From Spirosoma sp. 48-14 (lineage in GTDB: Bacteria > Bacteroidota > Bacteroidia > Cytophagales > Spirosomataceae), in contig NZ_MKUD01000031.1 in the NCBI RefSeq assembly GCF_001898575.1, forward strand, positions 1,035-65,034: a stretch of DNA of 64,000 nt, in the 5' to 3' direction. The notes beneath the pieces were generated by a model, which saw only the letters and a program-made list of their open reading frames with translations, was not told the DNA's origin and did no database searches. Positions 27,239 to 36,146 of the stretch are shown here, piece after piece. Position numbers and translations under genes: made by a program. Position 1 is the stretch's first letter, and every line of letters starts with the position of its first letter.

Positions 27239-27952
27239 TTAAATGAGCCAAATTACCGTTAGTAAACTGACACCAAACCCCAGGGCTAAACCAGCGGTGA
27301 TCTGTGAGAGTGTGTGGGCATTTAGTTTTAGTCGGGCACTTGCTACAAATCCTGTCAGAAGTACAAGCAGGAGCAGCGGGATGAACAGATCGTTGATGCT
27401 GAATTTAAGCATGACGCTGCCGATAACGCCCACCACTCCGCCAATTCCTACACTATGGGCGCTAATTTGCCAACTCAGGCTGATCAGACCCACTAACAGT
27501 ATAGAAATGGCTGTACTGGCTAATAAAACACCAATCTCAGGCGCAACGGTCGATACCAGCTCCATCCGAAAGGTGAATAAATACGCCAGAAATAAATAAA
27601 CCAGGGCGGTCAGAAAATACGGTAACCGTCGATCTTCAAGCGTGTTGAGTTGAAGGCTTTTGACGTAACCACTGCGGAAGAGGTAATAGATCAATAGCGA
27701 TGGTACCGCAAACGTCCCTACAAAAATCAGAACCAGTAAGCTGAGTCGTAATGAACTGGAAAAGGCATCCATACCCAATACGCTGGGAACCTGAAACAGC
27801 AATACGCCAAACAACAGCGTTGGCATCAGCAACGGATGAAAAATAACCGAAAGAAAACGGGCAAAACTGTTGGTCAATGGATAATGAACCGCGCGAGCGG
27901 CCCCGAATGATGATGAACGATGATGCAAAAGTAGAGTATACAGCTCATACAC
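27239..27952 (-). CDS. Multi-pass membrane protein with PAP2-like features
   Basis: Up to 237 residues with about six membrane helices (for example FHPLLMPTLLFGVLLF and LSLLVLIFVGTFAVPSLLIYYL). SWQISAHSVGIGG and LNAHTLSQITAGLALGFG resemble the His-bearing loops of PAP2-type phosphatases in Bacteroidota, though the full phosphatase signature is not seen. The track start is a GTG; the first ~25 residues look unlike protein and an internal start (TTG before the LTNSFARFL stretch) may be the real one. It lies between rpoN and the hydratase gene, all on one strand, with short gaps. Confidence 0.65.
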   Translation of the reverse strand: MYELYTLLLHHRSSSFGAARAVHYPLTNSFARFLSVIFHPLLMPTLLFGVLLFQVPSVLGMDAFSSSLRLSLLVLIFVGTFAVPSLLIYYLFRSGYVKSLQLNTLEDRRLPYFLTALVYLFLAYLFTFRMELVSTVAPEIGVLLASTAISILLVGLISLSWQISAHSVGIGGVVGVIGSVMLKFSINDLFIPLLLLVLLTGFVASARLKLNAHTLSQITAGLALGFGVSLLTVIWLI

Positions 27953-27982
27953 TATTCATTGTACATTATCCATTGTTCACAA

Positions 27983-29431
27983 TTATAGCTGTTTTCGTAA
28001 CCGGGCGACCGGAATATTGAGTTGCTCGCGGTATTTGGCAACGGTACGCCGGGCTATGTTGTAGCCCCGGTCATTGAGTATCTTTTCCAGTTTATCGTCC
28101 GATAAGGGATGAAGCTTAGGTTCGGCATCGATCAGGTCTTTTAAAATATTCTTTACTTCCCGGCTACTGACGTCCTCGCCCGTATCGGTCGAAATACCTT
28201 CTGAGAAGAAATATTTGAGTGGATAAATCCCGAACTCAGTCTGTACGGCTTTGCTATTGGCAACCCGCGAAACGGTCGAAACGTCCATGTCGATCAGCGT
28301 CGCAATATCTTTCAGGATCATGGGTTTAAGCCGCGATTCGTCGCCTGTCAGGAAAAAGTCGTACTGGAAACGAACAATAGCATTCATCGTTTTGAGCAGG
28401 GTTTGCTGGCGCTGTTTGATGGCGTCGATAAACCATTTGGCTGCATCCAGCTTCTGCTTTACGAACGTGACCGTTTCTTTGAGGGATTTGTTCTGTTTTT
28501 TGCTCTTGTCGTAGGTATCAAGCATATCAGCAAACGATCGGCTGATCCGTAGCTCAGGGGCGTTTTTAGAATTCAGCGTCAGTTCGAGCTTTCCGTTGTT
28601 ATTGGTCAGAATAAAGTCAGGGACCAGGTACTGGGCGGCTCCGGCTTCATCTTCGACTGAGCCGGGCTTGGGGTTAAGCTTGATGATGATATCAATGACT
28701 TTTTTGAGCGAATCATCGCTAATATTAAGTCGTCGCTGGATTTTGTCGTAATGCTTTTTGGAGAATTCATCGAAGAAATCCTCGATGATACGGATGGCCA
28801 GTACGTTGTACGGATCGGCCGGGTCTTTCCGGCGAAGTTGCAGGATCAGGCACTCCTGTAAGGTACGGGCGCCAATGCCAGGGGGATCGAATGACTGAAT
28901 TTTATGCAGAATAGCTTCGACCTCTTCGGTAGAGGTAAATACGTTCTGCCCAAAGGCCAGATCGTTGACAATTGCCTGCAATGATCGACGGATATATCCA
29001 TCGGCTTCGATACTGCCAATGAGCTGAAGACCAACAATTCGCTGTTGTTCGGTCAGGTTGAGGTAGCCAAATTGCTGGAGTAGTGCATCGGTCAGGCTAG
29101 AGCTGGTGGCTAGCGGCATTTCGCGTTCTTCTTCGGCATAGTTACCGTCGCCCTGCATTTTGTAGCCCGTATAGTCTTCGTCTTTAATGTAACTATCGAT
29201 ATCCAGATCGTCGTCACGGTCTTTGTATTCGTCTACCTCATCGTACGGATCGTCTTCCTCTTTTTGCTCATATTCTTCATCCATACCCTCTTCCAGGGCT
29301 GGATTAATTTCCAGTTCTTCTTCAATTCTGGTGTCTAATTCAGCGGTTGGTATCTGCAGCAGCTTGATAAATTGTATCTGCTGCGGAGATAGCTTTTGCT
29401 GAAGTGATTGGGATAGGCTTAACTTCTGCAT
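27983..29431 (-). CDS. rpoN: RNA polymerase sigma-54 factor
   Basis: 482 residues, normal length. The N-terminal activator-interacting region starts MQKLSLSQSLQQKLSPQQIQ and is Gln/Leu-rich; an acidic stretch (residues ~50-90, EEYEQKEEDDPYDEVDEYKD) follows; then the core-binding domain with FDPPGIGARTLQECL; an HTH region near ~370 (ATLIDMDVSTVSRVANSK); and the C-terminal RpoN box ARRTVAKYREQLNIP that reads the -24 element. It directs transcription of genes that need AAA+ activators; none of these is in the window. Divergent from the pncB-type gene. Confidence 0.97.
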   Translation of the reverse strand: MQKLSLSQSLQQKLSPQQIQFIKLLQIPTAELDTRIEEELEINPALEEGMDEEYEQKEEDDPYDEVDEYKDRDDDLDIDSYIKDEDYTGYKMQGDGNYAEEEREMPLATSSSLTDALLQQFGYLNLTEQQRIVGLQLIGSIEADGYIRRSLQAIVNDLAFGQNVFTSTEEVEAILHKIQSFDPPGIGARTLQECLILQLRRKDPADPYNVLAIRIIEDFFDEFSKKHYDKIQRRLNISDDSLKKVIDIIIKLNPKPGSVEDEAGAAQYLVPDFILTNNNGKLELTLNSKNAPELRISRSFADMLDTYDKSKKQNKSLKETVTFVKQKLDAAKWFIDAIKQRQQTLLKTMNAIVRFQYDFFLTGDESRLKPMILKDIATLIDMDVSTVSRVANSKAVQTEFGIYPLKYFFSEGISTDTGEDVSSREVKNILKDLIDAEPKLHPLSDDKLEKILNDRGYNIARRTVAKYREQLNIPVARLRKQL

Positions 29432-29586
29432 GTTGATGCTATAAGCGGTAGAGTTGATCCGTTATGTTGAGCGGTTAAGTTGGTAGCGCAAAACTGCCCC
29501 TCACAATTATCAGACCAAAATAATCGATTTTTTGTTTTTGTGCACATAAATTTTCTGTGAAGTTGTTAGTTACTACCTTCGCCCTC

Positions 29587-31065
29587 ATGACCAATAAGCT
29601 TTACGATACGTCATTAAGCCTGCTGACGGACCTGTACCAGGTGACCATGGCATATGGATACTGGAAATCGAAAACGGCTGAGAAAGAGGCTGTTTTTAAT
29701 CTATACTTTCGCAAAAACCCATTCAATGGGGGCTTTACAATCGCCTGTGGGCTGGCCAATGTGATTGGCTACATCCAGAATTTCGGCTTCTCAAAAAAAG
29801 ATCTACGGTACCTCCGAACGCTCCGGGGGAATGATGGAGAGCCGATGTTTGAAGAGGCTTTTCTGGAGTATCTGGCCAATTTGAAGCTGACCTGTAGCGT
29901 TTCGGCCATTCCCGAAGGCACGGTTGTTTTTCCAAATGAGCCGATGATTCGGGTACAGGGACCAATTTTACAGTGCCAATTACTCGAAACTCCGTTGCTG
30001 AATCTGATTAATTTTGAATCGTTGATTGCGACTAAAGCGGCCCGATTGAGGCTGGTGGTTGACACCGATAAACTGCTTGAGTTTGGCTTACGAAGAGCAC
30101 AGGGGATCGACGGAGGAATGACAGCCAGCCGGGCGGCTTATATTGGGGGCTGTGATGCTACCTCCAACGTACTGGCCGGTAAGCTTTACGATATTCCCGT
30201 TCGGGGAACACACGCTCATAGCTGGGTGATGTCGTTTGACGACGAACAGCATGCCTTCGACACCTATGCCCAGGTGTTGCCCAACAATGTTACCCTGCTG
30301 GTCGATACCTACGACACCTTGCAGGGAGTTCGACATGCAATAGCAACGGGGAAGAAATTGCGGGAGCAAGGACACCGACTGGCTGGAATCCGACTCGATT
30401 CGGGCGATTTAGCTTATTTGAGTATCGAAGCCCGCAAACTGCTCGATGCCGCCGGGTTTGAGGATACTGACATCGTGGCCAGTAATGACCTCGACGAAAC
30501 AATCATCAACAGTTTGAAGCAGCAGGGAGCCAAAATCAATATTTGGGGTGTTGGCACCAAACTCGTTACTGCATTCGACCAACCAGCGCTGGGTGGGGTT
30601 TATAAACTAGCGGCTCTTCGGAACGATACAGGCGAGTGGTCTTATAAAATGAAGCTGTCGGAACAGGCCATTAAAATATCGACACCGGGTATTCAGCAGG
30701 TTCGCCGGTTTCGGGACGAACGCGGATTTCTGGCCGACATGATTTATGATACGGAGGTTATGCATGAATCGACAGGGACGGCCACTATGATTGATCCCCT
30801 CGATTTTACCAAGCGTCGTCGTTTTAATGCAGACCAACCCCACGAAGACTTGCTAGTGACCGTATTTCAGGACGGTCAGTGTGTGTATACCTCGCCGGGC
30901 ATTCATGACGTACGAGCACGGGTGCAGGAACAGCTGGCGGGCCTGCACCCTGGCGTAAAGCGTTTCGTAAACCCGCACATTTATCCGGTAGGATTAGAAA
31001 AGCGGCTACATGATCATAAAACGGAACTGATCCTTAAACTTAGGGAAGGTCAGACCAAAAAATAA
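29587..31065 (+). CDS. pncB: Nicotinate phosphoribosyltransferase
   Basis: The ATG at 29587 (MTNKLYDTSLSLLTDLYQVTMAYGY) is chosen over the track start 10 codons earlier, because family members begin here. 492 residues. Motifs: FRKNPFNGGFTIACG, the active-site stretch GTHAHSWVMSFDDE with the catalytic His, RLDSGDLAYLS and GVGTKLVT. The enzyme joins nicotinate to PRPP to give nicotinate mononucleotide, using ATP, in NAD salvage. A glutamine-dependent NAD synthetase, which completes the same route, lies about 17 kb downstream but is not in the same operon. Divergent from rpoN, monocistronic. Confidence 0.96.
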   Translation: MTNKLYDTSLSLLTDLYQVTMAYGYWKSKTAEKEAVFNLYFRKNPFNGGFTIACGLANVIGYIQNFGFSKKDLRYLRTLRGNDGEPMFEEAFLEYLANLKLTCSVSAIPEGTVVFPNEPMIRVQGPILQCQLLETPLLNLINFESLIATKAARLRLVVDTDKLLEFGLRRAQGIDGGMTASRAAYIGGCDATSNVLAGKLYDIPVRGTHAHSWVMSFDDEQHAFDTYAQVLPNNVTLLVDTYDTLQGVRHAIATGKKLREQGHRLAGIRLDSGDLAYLSIEARKLLDAAGFEDTDIVASNDLDETIINSLKQQGAKINIWGVGTKLVTAFDQPALGGVYKLAALRNDTGEWSYKMKLSEQAIKISTPGIQQVRRFRDERGFLADMIYDTEVMHESTGTATMIDPLDFTKRRRFNADQPHEDLLVTVFQDGQCVYTSPGIHDVRARVQEQLAGLHPGVKRFVNPHIYPVGLEKRLHDHKTELILKLREGQTKK

Positions 31066-31414
31066 GCAGCTAACCGGACTCGTAGAACCCACTAAGACGT
31101 GGACCTAGCCCGGACGCAGGTTGGTCAGGCGTGAGGAATGGATGGGTGATAGTAAAGTTTGACCATAGCGTTTTGATTGAGCAGGTGTGAGCAAAAACGG
31201 AAAGCGGAAACAAATAAAGGCTACCTACTGACAGGTAAATATTTACAAATAAGTCTTATTGTAAAATCAGTAACAAGAGAACCTACCTCAACCTTATACT
31301 TTTTCTTGCCAATCACCATTTTTTTCTTGTGGGAAAAATAATTGTCTAGATAAACAAGAGGTTGAGTAGATTTGCTGGCAGAGGGGTTGTTGAATACCTA
31401 TTGACTATCACACC
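31066..31414. other. Intergenic region upstream of the histidine kinase
   Basis: About 350 bp, AT-rich towards the 3' end. It holds the promoter box at 31367-31374. I see no gene or RNA. Confidence 0.5.
31367..31374 (+). promoter_or_regulatory. Bacteroidota-type -7 promoter box for the kinase gene
   Basis: TAGATTTG fits TAnnTTTG, with a TTG 22 bases upstream (31342-31344), and lies 40 bases before the ATG. Confidence 0.55.
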
Positions 31415-33166
31415 ATGGCGTGCTCTTTGCGTTCCTTTTTTGTTTGCCTTGGAGGGTTATGGCTAATTGCGTTCCACCCAGGCCTTGCGCAGGAGCCTTC
31501 CTATCTGAAAGTGCAGACCAATCGACTGCAAAAGGCACAGCAAACAGAGCAGGAGGCATTGATAAAACGGGATTCGTTGTTGCTGGCAGAAGCCTATTAC
31601 CTGTATGGGAAAACCTACTCGTTTACGGGCGATTATCAGAATGCACATCGATATTTTATCAAATCACTTCGTATTCTTGAACCCAAAGGTTTCTCGGAAC
31701 AGCTCAGTCGACTGTACTACCGGCTAAGTAACATTGAAATCAAGCAAAGGCATCTGGCAGAGGCAGTACGTTATGGCCGATACGCTATGCATATTGCGCG
31801 GGCCTTGAAATCCGATACTGCCCTTTCCCGAGCGGGTATCGGGTTGGGGCAGGCCTACGCAAATATCTGGACGAGCCAGCGCCCACAGGCCCGAACATCG
31901 TACGACAGTAGCCTGTTCTTCTATAGCGAGGCCGAAGCGGCTTGTCGACGATTGAACGATACCGTTGGCGTCGCCGATGTGTATGCCGCGCTGGGAGAGC
32001 TCCTGGCCAGTGCCCGACACCCGCAGGCCGCTACCTATCTGGAGAAGGCATTGACCTTATTTCAGGCTAAGAAGAAAGCAGACATTTTAGTGAAAGTAAT
32101 GTCACAACTGGCCGGGATCTACCTCGATAACGGAAAGCTCGACAAGGCCTGGCAATTGCTGAACGATGCCGAAAAACGATATAAATTGCGAAATCTGAAC
32201 GATTACGATACCCAGATAGGTATTGATGTTCAGCTTGTTCGCTATTATGAAAAAACGAACCAGTGGAAACTAGCCTACGAACGATTGAGGCAGTTGGAAA
32301 GTCTTCAGAACTATGCCTTTCGGGCCGATCATCAGGGAGCCATTACCCGGCTCAATGTAGAATATGAAACTGAAAAAAAAGAAGCCCAACTGAAAGCCCA
32401 ACATCGTGAATTGATATTACGTACCGAAAATTTGCAGAGTCAGCGTCGATTTACCATTACCCTATCGTTACTTCTGGCGCTGGTAACGGCTATGAGCCTG
32501 GTGTTTTTTCGGCTTAATCGACGCAATCAGCGGATTAGTCATCAGAACGAAACGCTGGTGAAAGAGCAGAATCACCGGGTCAAGAACAATCTACAGGTCG
32601 TAGCCAGTCTGCTGAATCTTCAGGCTAAACGATTGTCGGACGAATCGGCCAGGAAAGCGGTAGAAGAAAGTCGATTACGGATTCAGGCTATGGCAATTGT
32701 ACACCGACGACTCTATGATGGCGAGAAACTGGCGCAGATTGATCTGGACGAATTTGTCCGGGAACTCGTGCAGGGTGTCTTGAAAACGTTTGGATACGCA
32801 TCTTTAGAGCCTCATTTTACCATTGTACCCATGTCGCTCACGGTCGATAAAGCTGTGCCGATGGGGTTGATCCTGAATGAGTTGATAACCAATGCCTGTA
32901 AATATGCGTTTCCTGCTAATGCTACCCCTCAGCTTTGGATTAGCTGCCGCCAACGGGGAGCACAGCTTGAATGCACAGTTGCTGACAATGGGCCTGGTTT
33001 CGATACTACGGAAACGTCATTTTGGGACGATAATCCAGTAATTCAGCGTACCTCGTTTGGTATGGCACTGATCGATGCGCAGGTAGCCCAGTTATCGGGA
33101 ACCTATTCGTTCAGCACGGGAGAAGGCGGAAAGGGAACGCAGTTTAGTATGGTCTATAAACTGTAG
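31415..33166 (+). CDS. TPR-containing sensor histidine kinase (HisKA_2 type)
   Basis: 583 residues. Signal peptide (CLGGLWLIAFHPGLAQ), TPR-like helical repeats in the periplasm (~30-330, for example GDYQNAHRYFIKSLRILEP), one membrane helix at ~350 (FTITLSLLLALVTAMSLVFF), then EQNHRVKNNLQVVASLLNLQAKR, the HisKA_2 dimer/phosphoacceptor motif, and an ATPase domain with NELITNACKYAF (N-box) and DNGPGFD (G1). This family signals through a partner response regulator; the gene 13 bp downstream is that partner. The sensed signal is unknown. Confidence 0.95.
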   Translation: MACSLRSFFVCLGGLWLIAFHPGLAQEPSYLKVQTNRLQKAQQTEQEALIKRDSLLLAEAYYLYGKTYSFTGDYQNAHRYFIKSLRILEPKGFSEQLSRLYYRLSNIEIKQRHLAEAVRYGRYAMHIARALKSDTALSRAGIGLGQAYANIWTSQRPQARTSYDSSLFFYSEAEAACRRLNDTVGVADVYAALGELLASARHPQAATYLEKALTLFQAKKKADILVKVMSQLAGIYLDNGKLDKAWQLLNDAEKRYKLRNLNDYDTQIGIDVQLVRYYEKTNQWKLAYERLRQLESLQNYAFRADHQGAITRLNVEYETEKKEAQLKAQHRELILRTENLQSQRRFTITLSLLLALVTAMSLVFFRLNRRNQRISHQNETLVKEQNHRVKNNLQVVASLLNLQAKRLSDESARKAVEESRLRIQAMAIVHRRLYDGEKLAQIDLDEFVRELVQGVLKTFGYASLEPHFTIVPMSLTVDKAVPMGLILNELITNACKYAFPANATPQLWISCRQRGAQLECTVADNGPGFDTTETSFWDDNPVIQRTSFGMALIDAQVAQLSGTYSFSTGEGGKGTQFSMVYKL

Positions 33167-33179
33167 TTAGTGAGGAATT

Positions 33180-33917
33180 ATGAATCCGTTAACGATTCTG
33201 ATTGTTGAAGATGAAACCATTACGGCTATGGACCTGCGCGAAACGCTTCAGGAAGCAGGGCATAGGGTAGTGGCTATTGCGCGTACATTCGATCAGGCCC
33301 TGGAAGCTGTTAAGCAGCATCGGCCCGATCTGGCGCTGATCGATATCCAGTTGGAAGGGTCCAGTGCTGATGGAATAACAACAGCGCGTGAACTGCTGGA
33401 AATTCATCGAATGCCCATTATTTACCTGACAGCTAATTCGGAGCCGTCAACATTTCAGGCGGCTAAGAAAACGCTTCCGGCTGCCTATTTGCTCAAACCT
33501 TTCCGGCACGACGAGTTGAAATTGCAGGTCGAACTGGCCTACTATTATTTCCAGTCGATGCTCAAAGAACTTGAAGAAAATACGCCGTCGGGGTATTTGT
33601 ATCTACCTGTCGATAAAGGGTATGAGAAAGTGGCTCCCAAAACAGTGCTCTATGTTGAAGCCGACGGGGCTTATGTGAAAGTGTACCTGACTAATGGGAA
33701 AACGCACCATATCAGCACGAATCTGAGCCACTTGGCGCAGTACTTTCAGGCACCTAATTTTTATCGCCTTTCCCGTTCGTTGCTCATTAATCTCGACTAC
33801 GTTGAGCGTGTGGAATCTAATTATTTGTTTCTAACCGACCATCGACCGGCTATTCAGATCCCAGCGACGGGTCGGAAAGAACTGCTGAAAAAGCTGACCA
33901 TTGTGCGAACTAAATGA
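33180..33917 (+). CDS. LytTR-family response regulator
   Basis: 245 residues. Receiver domain at 1-~125 with the acidic pocket E10-D11, phosphoacceptor D55 (LALIDIQLEG) and the conserved Lys in LLKPF. The C-terminal LytTR DNA-binding domain (~140-245) has VLYVEADGAYVKVYLTNGK and the FYRLSRSLLINLDYVE stretch. GAGGAA just before the ATG is a good ribosome site. It forms an operon with the kinase upstream. The phosphonate genes start ~150 bp downstream on the same strand, but nothing in the sequence proves that they are its targets. Confidence 0.95.
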   Translation: MNPLTILIVEDETITAMDLRETLQEAGHRVVAIARTFDQALEAVKQHRPDLALIDIQLEGSSADGITTARELLEIHRMPIIYLTANSEPSTFQAAKKTLPAAYLLKPFRHDELKLQVELAYYYFQSMLKELEENTPSGYLYLPVDKGYEKVAPKTVLYVEADGAYVKVYLTNGKTHHISTNLSHLAQYFQAPNFYRLSRSLLINLDYVERVESNYLFLTDHRPAIQIPATGRKELLKKLTIVRTK

Positions 33918-34070
33918 GGAGGCTACCAGCTCTCTGGAAATTGATGGGCCCCTCTGTTCCGGCTTAACCTAGGCCGAACGGCTAAAAATATTCTCTATTT
34001 CTTAATATGGAGTAGGTGGCACATACTGAAAAAATCCGTTGCTTTACTCCTCCTCAGATAAATTCAATCC

Positions 34071-34808
34071 ATGCAACCCATTGAATTAGTGGTTTTTGAT
34101 ATGGCAGGCACTACCGTTACCGACCAGCACGAGGTGGAGCGGTGTTTTGCCGAAGCGGCTGCCCAAACGGGCCTGTTCGTGACCGACGAACGCATTCTGG
34201 CTATGCAGGGCCTGGCCAAACGGTATGTGTTCGAGACACTCTGGAAAGAACAACTCGGTGAACTGCATGCCGACATTCAGCGGCAGGTCGATGTGTCGTA
34301 TGCCACCTTCCGGCATATTCTGGAAGCGCATTACCGGGATCATGGGGCTACGCCAACCGAAGGTTGCCTGGATACATTTGCCTATCTACGAAGTCAGGGA
34401 ATTGCCATCGCGCTTACCACAGGTTTTTACCGGGTTGTAACCGATATTATTCTGGAGAAGCTGGGCTGGCTCGAGGGGCTTGATAAACGATACATGGGCG
34501 GTCCACAGAGTATTATCCAACTTTCTATCGCCAGCGATGAAGTAGAACGTGGACGGCCTTATCCGCATATGATTGAACGGGCTATCAACTGGTTAAACGT
34601 GTCTAGCCCCAAAGCGGTGATCAATGTTGGCGATACGCCTTCCGATCTGCTGTCGGGTCGGGCGGCTGGCGTAGCGCTCAATCTGGGAGTGACCAACGGC
34701 ACTCATTCCCGCGATCAACTGGAAGCGTATCCACATGATTTATTGATTGGGTCGTTGGCCGAATTACCGGCTCTGATTGAGTCTCAAAAAGAAAAGATTG
34801 AAGTGTAG
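34071..34808 (+). CDS. Phosphonatase-like HAD hydrolase (PhnX-like, TIGR03351 type)
   Basis: 245 residues. It has the unusual HAD motif I of phosphonatases, FDMAGTTV (nucleophile D10), a cap lysine K50 in MQGLAKRYVFETL at the place of the Schiff-base lysine of PhnX, and the C-terminal motif NVGDTPSDLLSG. PhnX splits phosphonoacetaldehyde into acetaldehyde and phosphate. This subfamily is known to sit with FAD oxidases rather than with the PhnW transaminase, and that is the case here: the next gene, 21 bp on, is such an oxidase. The substrate is thus probably phosphonoacetaldehyde or its hydroxylated form, made by the neighbour. First gene of the phosphonate locus. Confidence 0.9.
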   Translation: MQPIELVVFDMAGTTVTDQHEVERCFAEAAAQTGLFVTDERILAMQGLAKRYVFETLWKEQLGELHADIQRQVDVSYATFRHILEAHYRDHGATPTEGCLDTFAYLRSQGIAIALTTGFYRVVTDIILEKLGWLEGLDKRYMGGPQSIIQLSIASDEVERGRPYPHMIERAINWLNVSSPKAVINVGDTPSDLLSGRAAGVALNLGVTNGTHSRDQLEAYPHDLLIGSLAELPALIESQKEKIEV

Positions 34809-34829
34809 CGGAGGAACGTACGTCGATAT

Positions 34830-35981
34830 ATGCTTACTTACGACCTGATTATTGTTGGAGCCGGAGCGCTCGGGACATTTCATGCCTATCACGCAGCTAA
34901 AGCCGGGCTGCGGGTTTTACTGCTCGAAAAAGATCGTTATCCCATTCAGGCTACTGTGCGGAATTTTGGGCAGGTGGTGCCCTCCGGGCTGGCTGGCCGA
35001 TGGTTCGATTACGGGCGTCGGAGCCTGGAGATTTACCAGCGTATTCAGCAGGAAACTGACCTGACTGTTCGGGCCAATGGGACCATCTACATCGCGTCAG
35101 ACAACGATGAGTGGACATTGGCCAATGAGCTTTATGACCGATACCGGCAGATTGGTTATCCCTGTTCGCTGCTGACCAAAGCGGAGTGCCTGGATAAATA
35201 CCCTACCTTGCAGCCAGGTTATGTAGTGGGCGGGTTGTTTTTCCCTGATGAGATGAGTGTGGAGCCGGAGCAGATGATTCACCGGCTCATTGCGTATGTT
35301 CAGCAGAAATACAGTGTGGAGTATCGACCAGGTTCGGCAGTTATTGATGTGCAGCCGGATGGGGGAGGAGCTACCGTAACCCTTAGTAACCGCCAGCGTT
35401 TTCAAGGGGGGCGTGTACTCATTTGTGGAGGGCATGAAGTTCGTCTGTTGTACCCGGAAATTTTGGCTAAAGCCGGATTAGTTGTCAGTAAGCTGCAAAT
35501 GCTCCTGGCCGAACCTGTAGCTGGTCTTCAATTGCCCGGCAATATACTGACCGGATTGACCATTCGTCGGTATGAGTCGTTTCAGGAATGTCCGTCGTAT
35601 GCGGCTATCAAAACACCCGATTCGCTGGCCGAACTGAAAAAATGGGGCATTCATATCCTGTTCAAGCAAGCCATTGATGGGTCGATCATTGTGGGGGATT
35701 CGCACGAATATGCCGACGCTACCCAGGCTGAAGATCTGGGCTATCATACGCAGGATTACATCAACGACCTCATGCTGGCCGAAGCCCAACGGATTGTGTC
35801 GTTTCCAATTACCATCAAAAAAGCCTGGGCCGGTTTTTATAGCCAGACCCCAGCCGAAATCTTCGAGTATGATGTCGATCCGACCATTCGAATCGTGACC
35901 GGTATTGGGGGGAAAGGCATGAGTTCGGGAGCCGGTTACGCCGAAGAAAGTATCCGTCAGTGGTTAGGTGTATACGTATAA
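34830..35981 (+). CDS. FAD-dependent amine oxidase linked to phosphonate use (TIGR03364 type)
   Basis: 383 residues of the DAO fold: the FAD motif IIVGAGALGTFHAYHAAKAG at the start, RNFGQVVPSG near 50, and a C-terminal GIGGKGMSSGAG that closes the FAD site. The TIGR03364 family is found in phosphonate operons; as I recall, members (called PbfC) oxidise 2-aminoethylphosphonate or its N-methyl form to phosphonoacetaldehyde. That product is what the PhnX-like neighbour would cleave. GAGGAA precedes the ATG. The pair forms a two-step route that needs no transaminase. Substrate preference cannot be read from the sequence. Confidence 0.88.
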   Translation: MLTYDLIIVGAGALGTFHAYHAAKAGLRVLLLEKDRYPIQATVRNFGQVVPSGLAGRWFDYGRRSLEIYQRIQQETDLTVRANGTIYIASDNDEWTLANELYDRYRQIGYPCSLLTKAECLDKYPTLQPGYVVGGLFFPDEMSVEPEQMIHRLIAYVQQKYSVEYRPGSAVIDVQPDGGGATVTLSNRQRFQGGRVLICGGHEVRLLYPEILAKAGLVVSKLQMLLAEPVAGLQLPGNILTGLTIRRYESFQECPSYAAIKTPDSLAELKKWGIHILFKQAIDGSIIVGDSHEYADATQAEDLGYHTQDYINDLMLAEAQRIVSFPITIKKAWAGFYSQTPAEIFEYDVDPTIRIVTGIGGKGMSSGAGYAEESIRQWLGVYV

Positions 35982-36099
35982 AGGCTGTAAAACCGAAAAA
36001 TAACGATTTGGTAAAGTTGCCTTAATGTTCGGCTCGGCTTGTCTTATCTTATTGATAATGAAGTAAAATAGGGGTAATACTGGCGTAATAGCCGGATCA

Positions 36100-36107
36100 T
36101 ACTTTTG
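36100..36107 (+). promoter_or_regulatory. -7 promoter box before the SusC gene
   Basis: TACTTTTG fits TAnnTTTG and lies 40 bases before the SusC start. No good TTG is seen at the expected -33 distance, so a regulator may be needed. Confidence 0.55.
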
Positions 36108-36146
36108 CGGAAAAGTACTTAAGCAATACTAACCTGCAAAACACGT

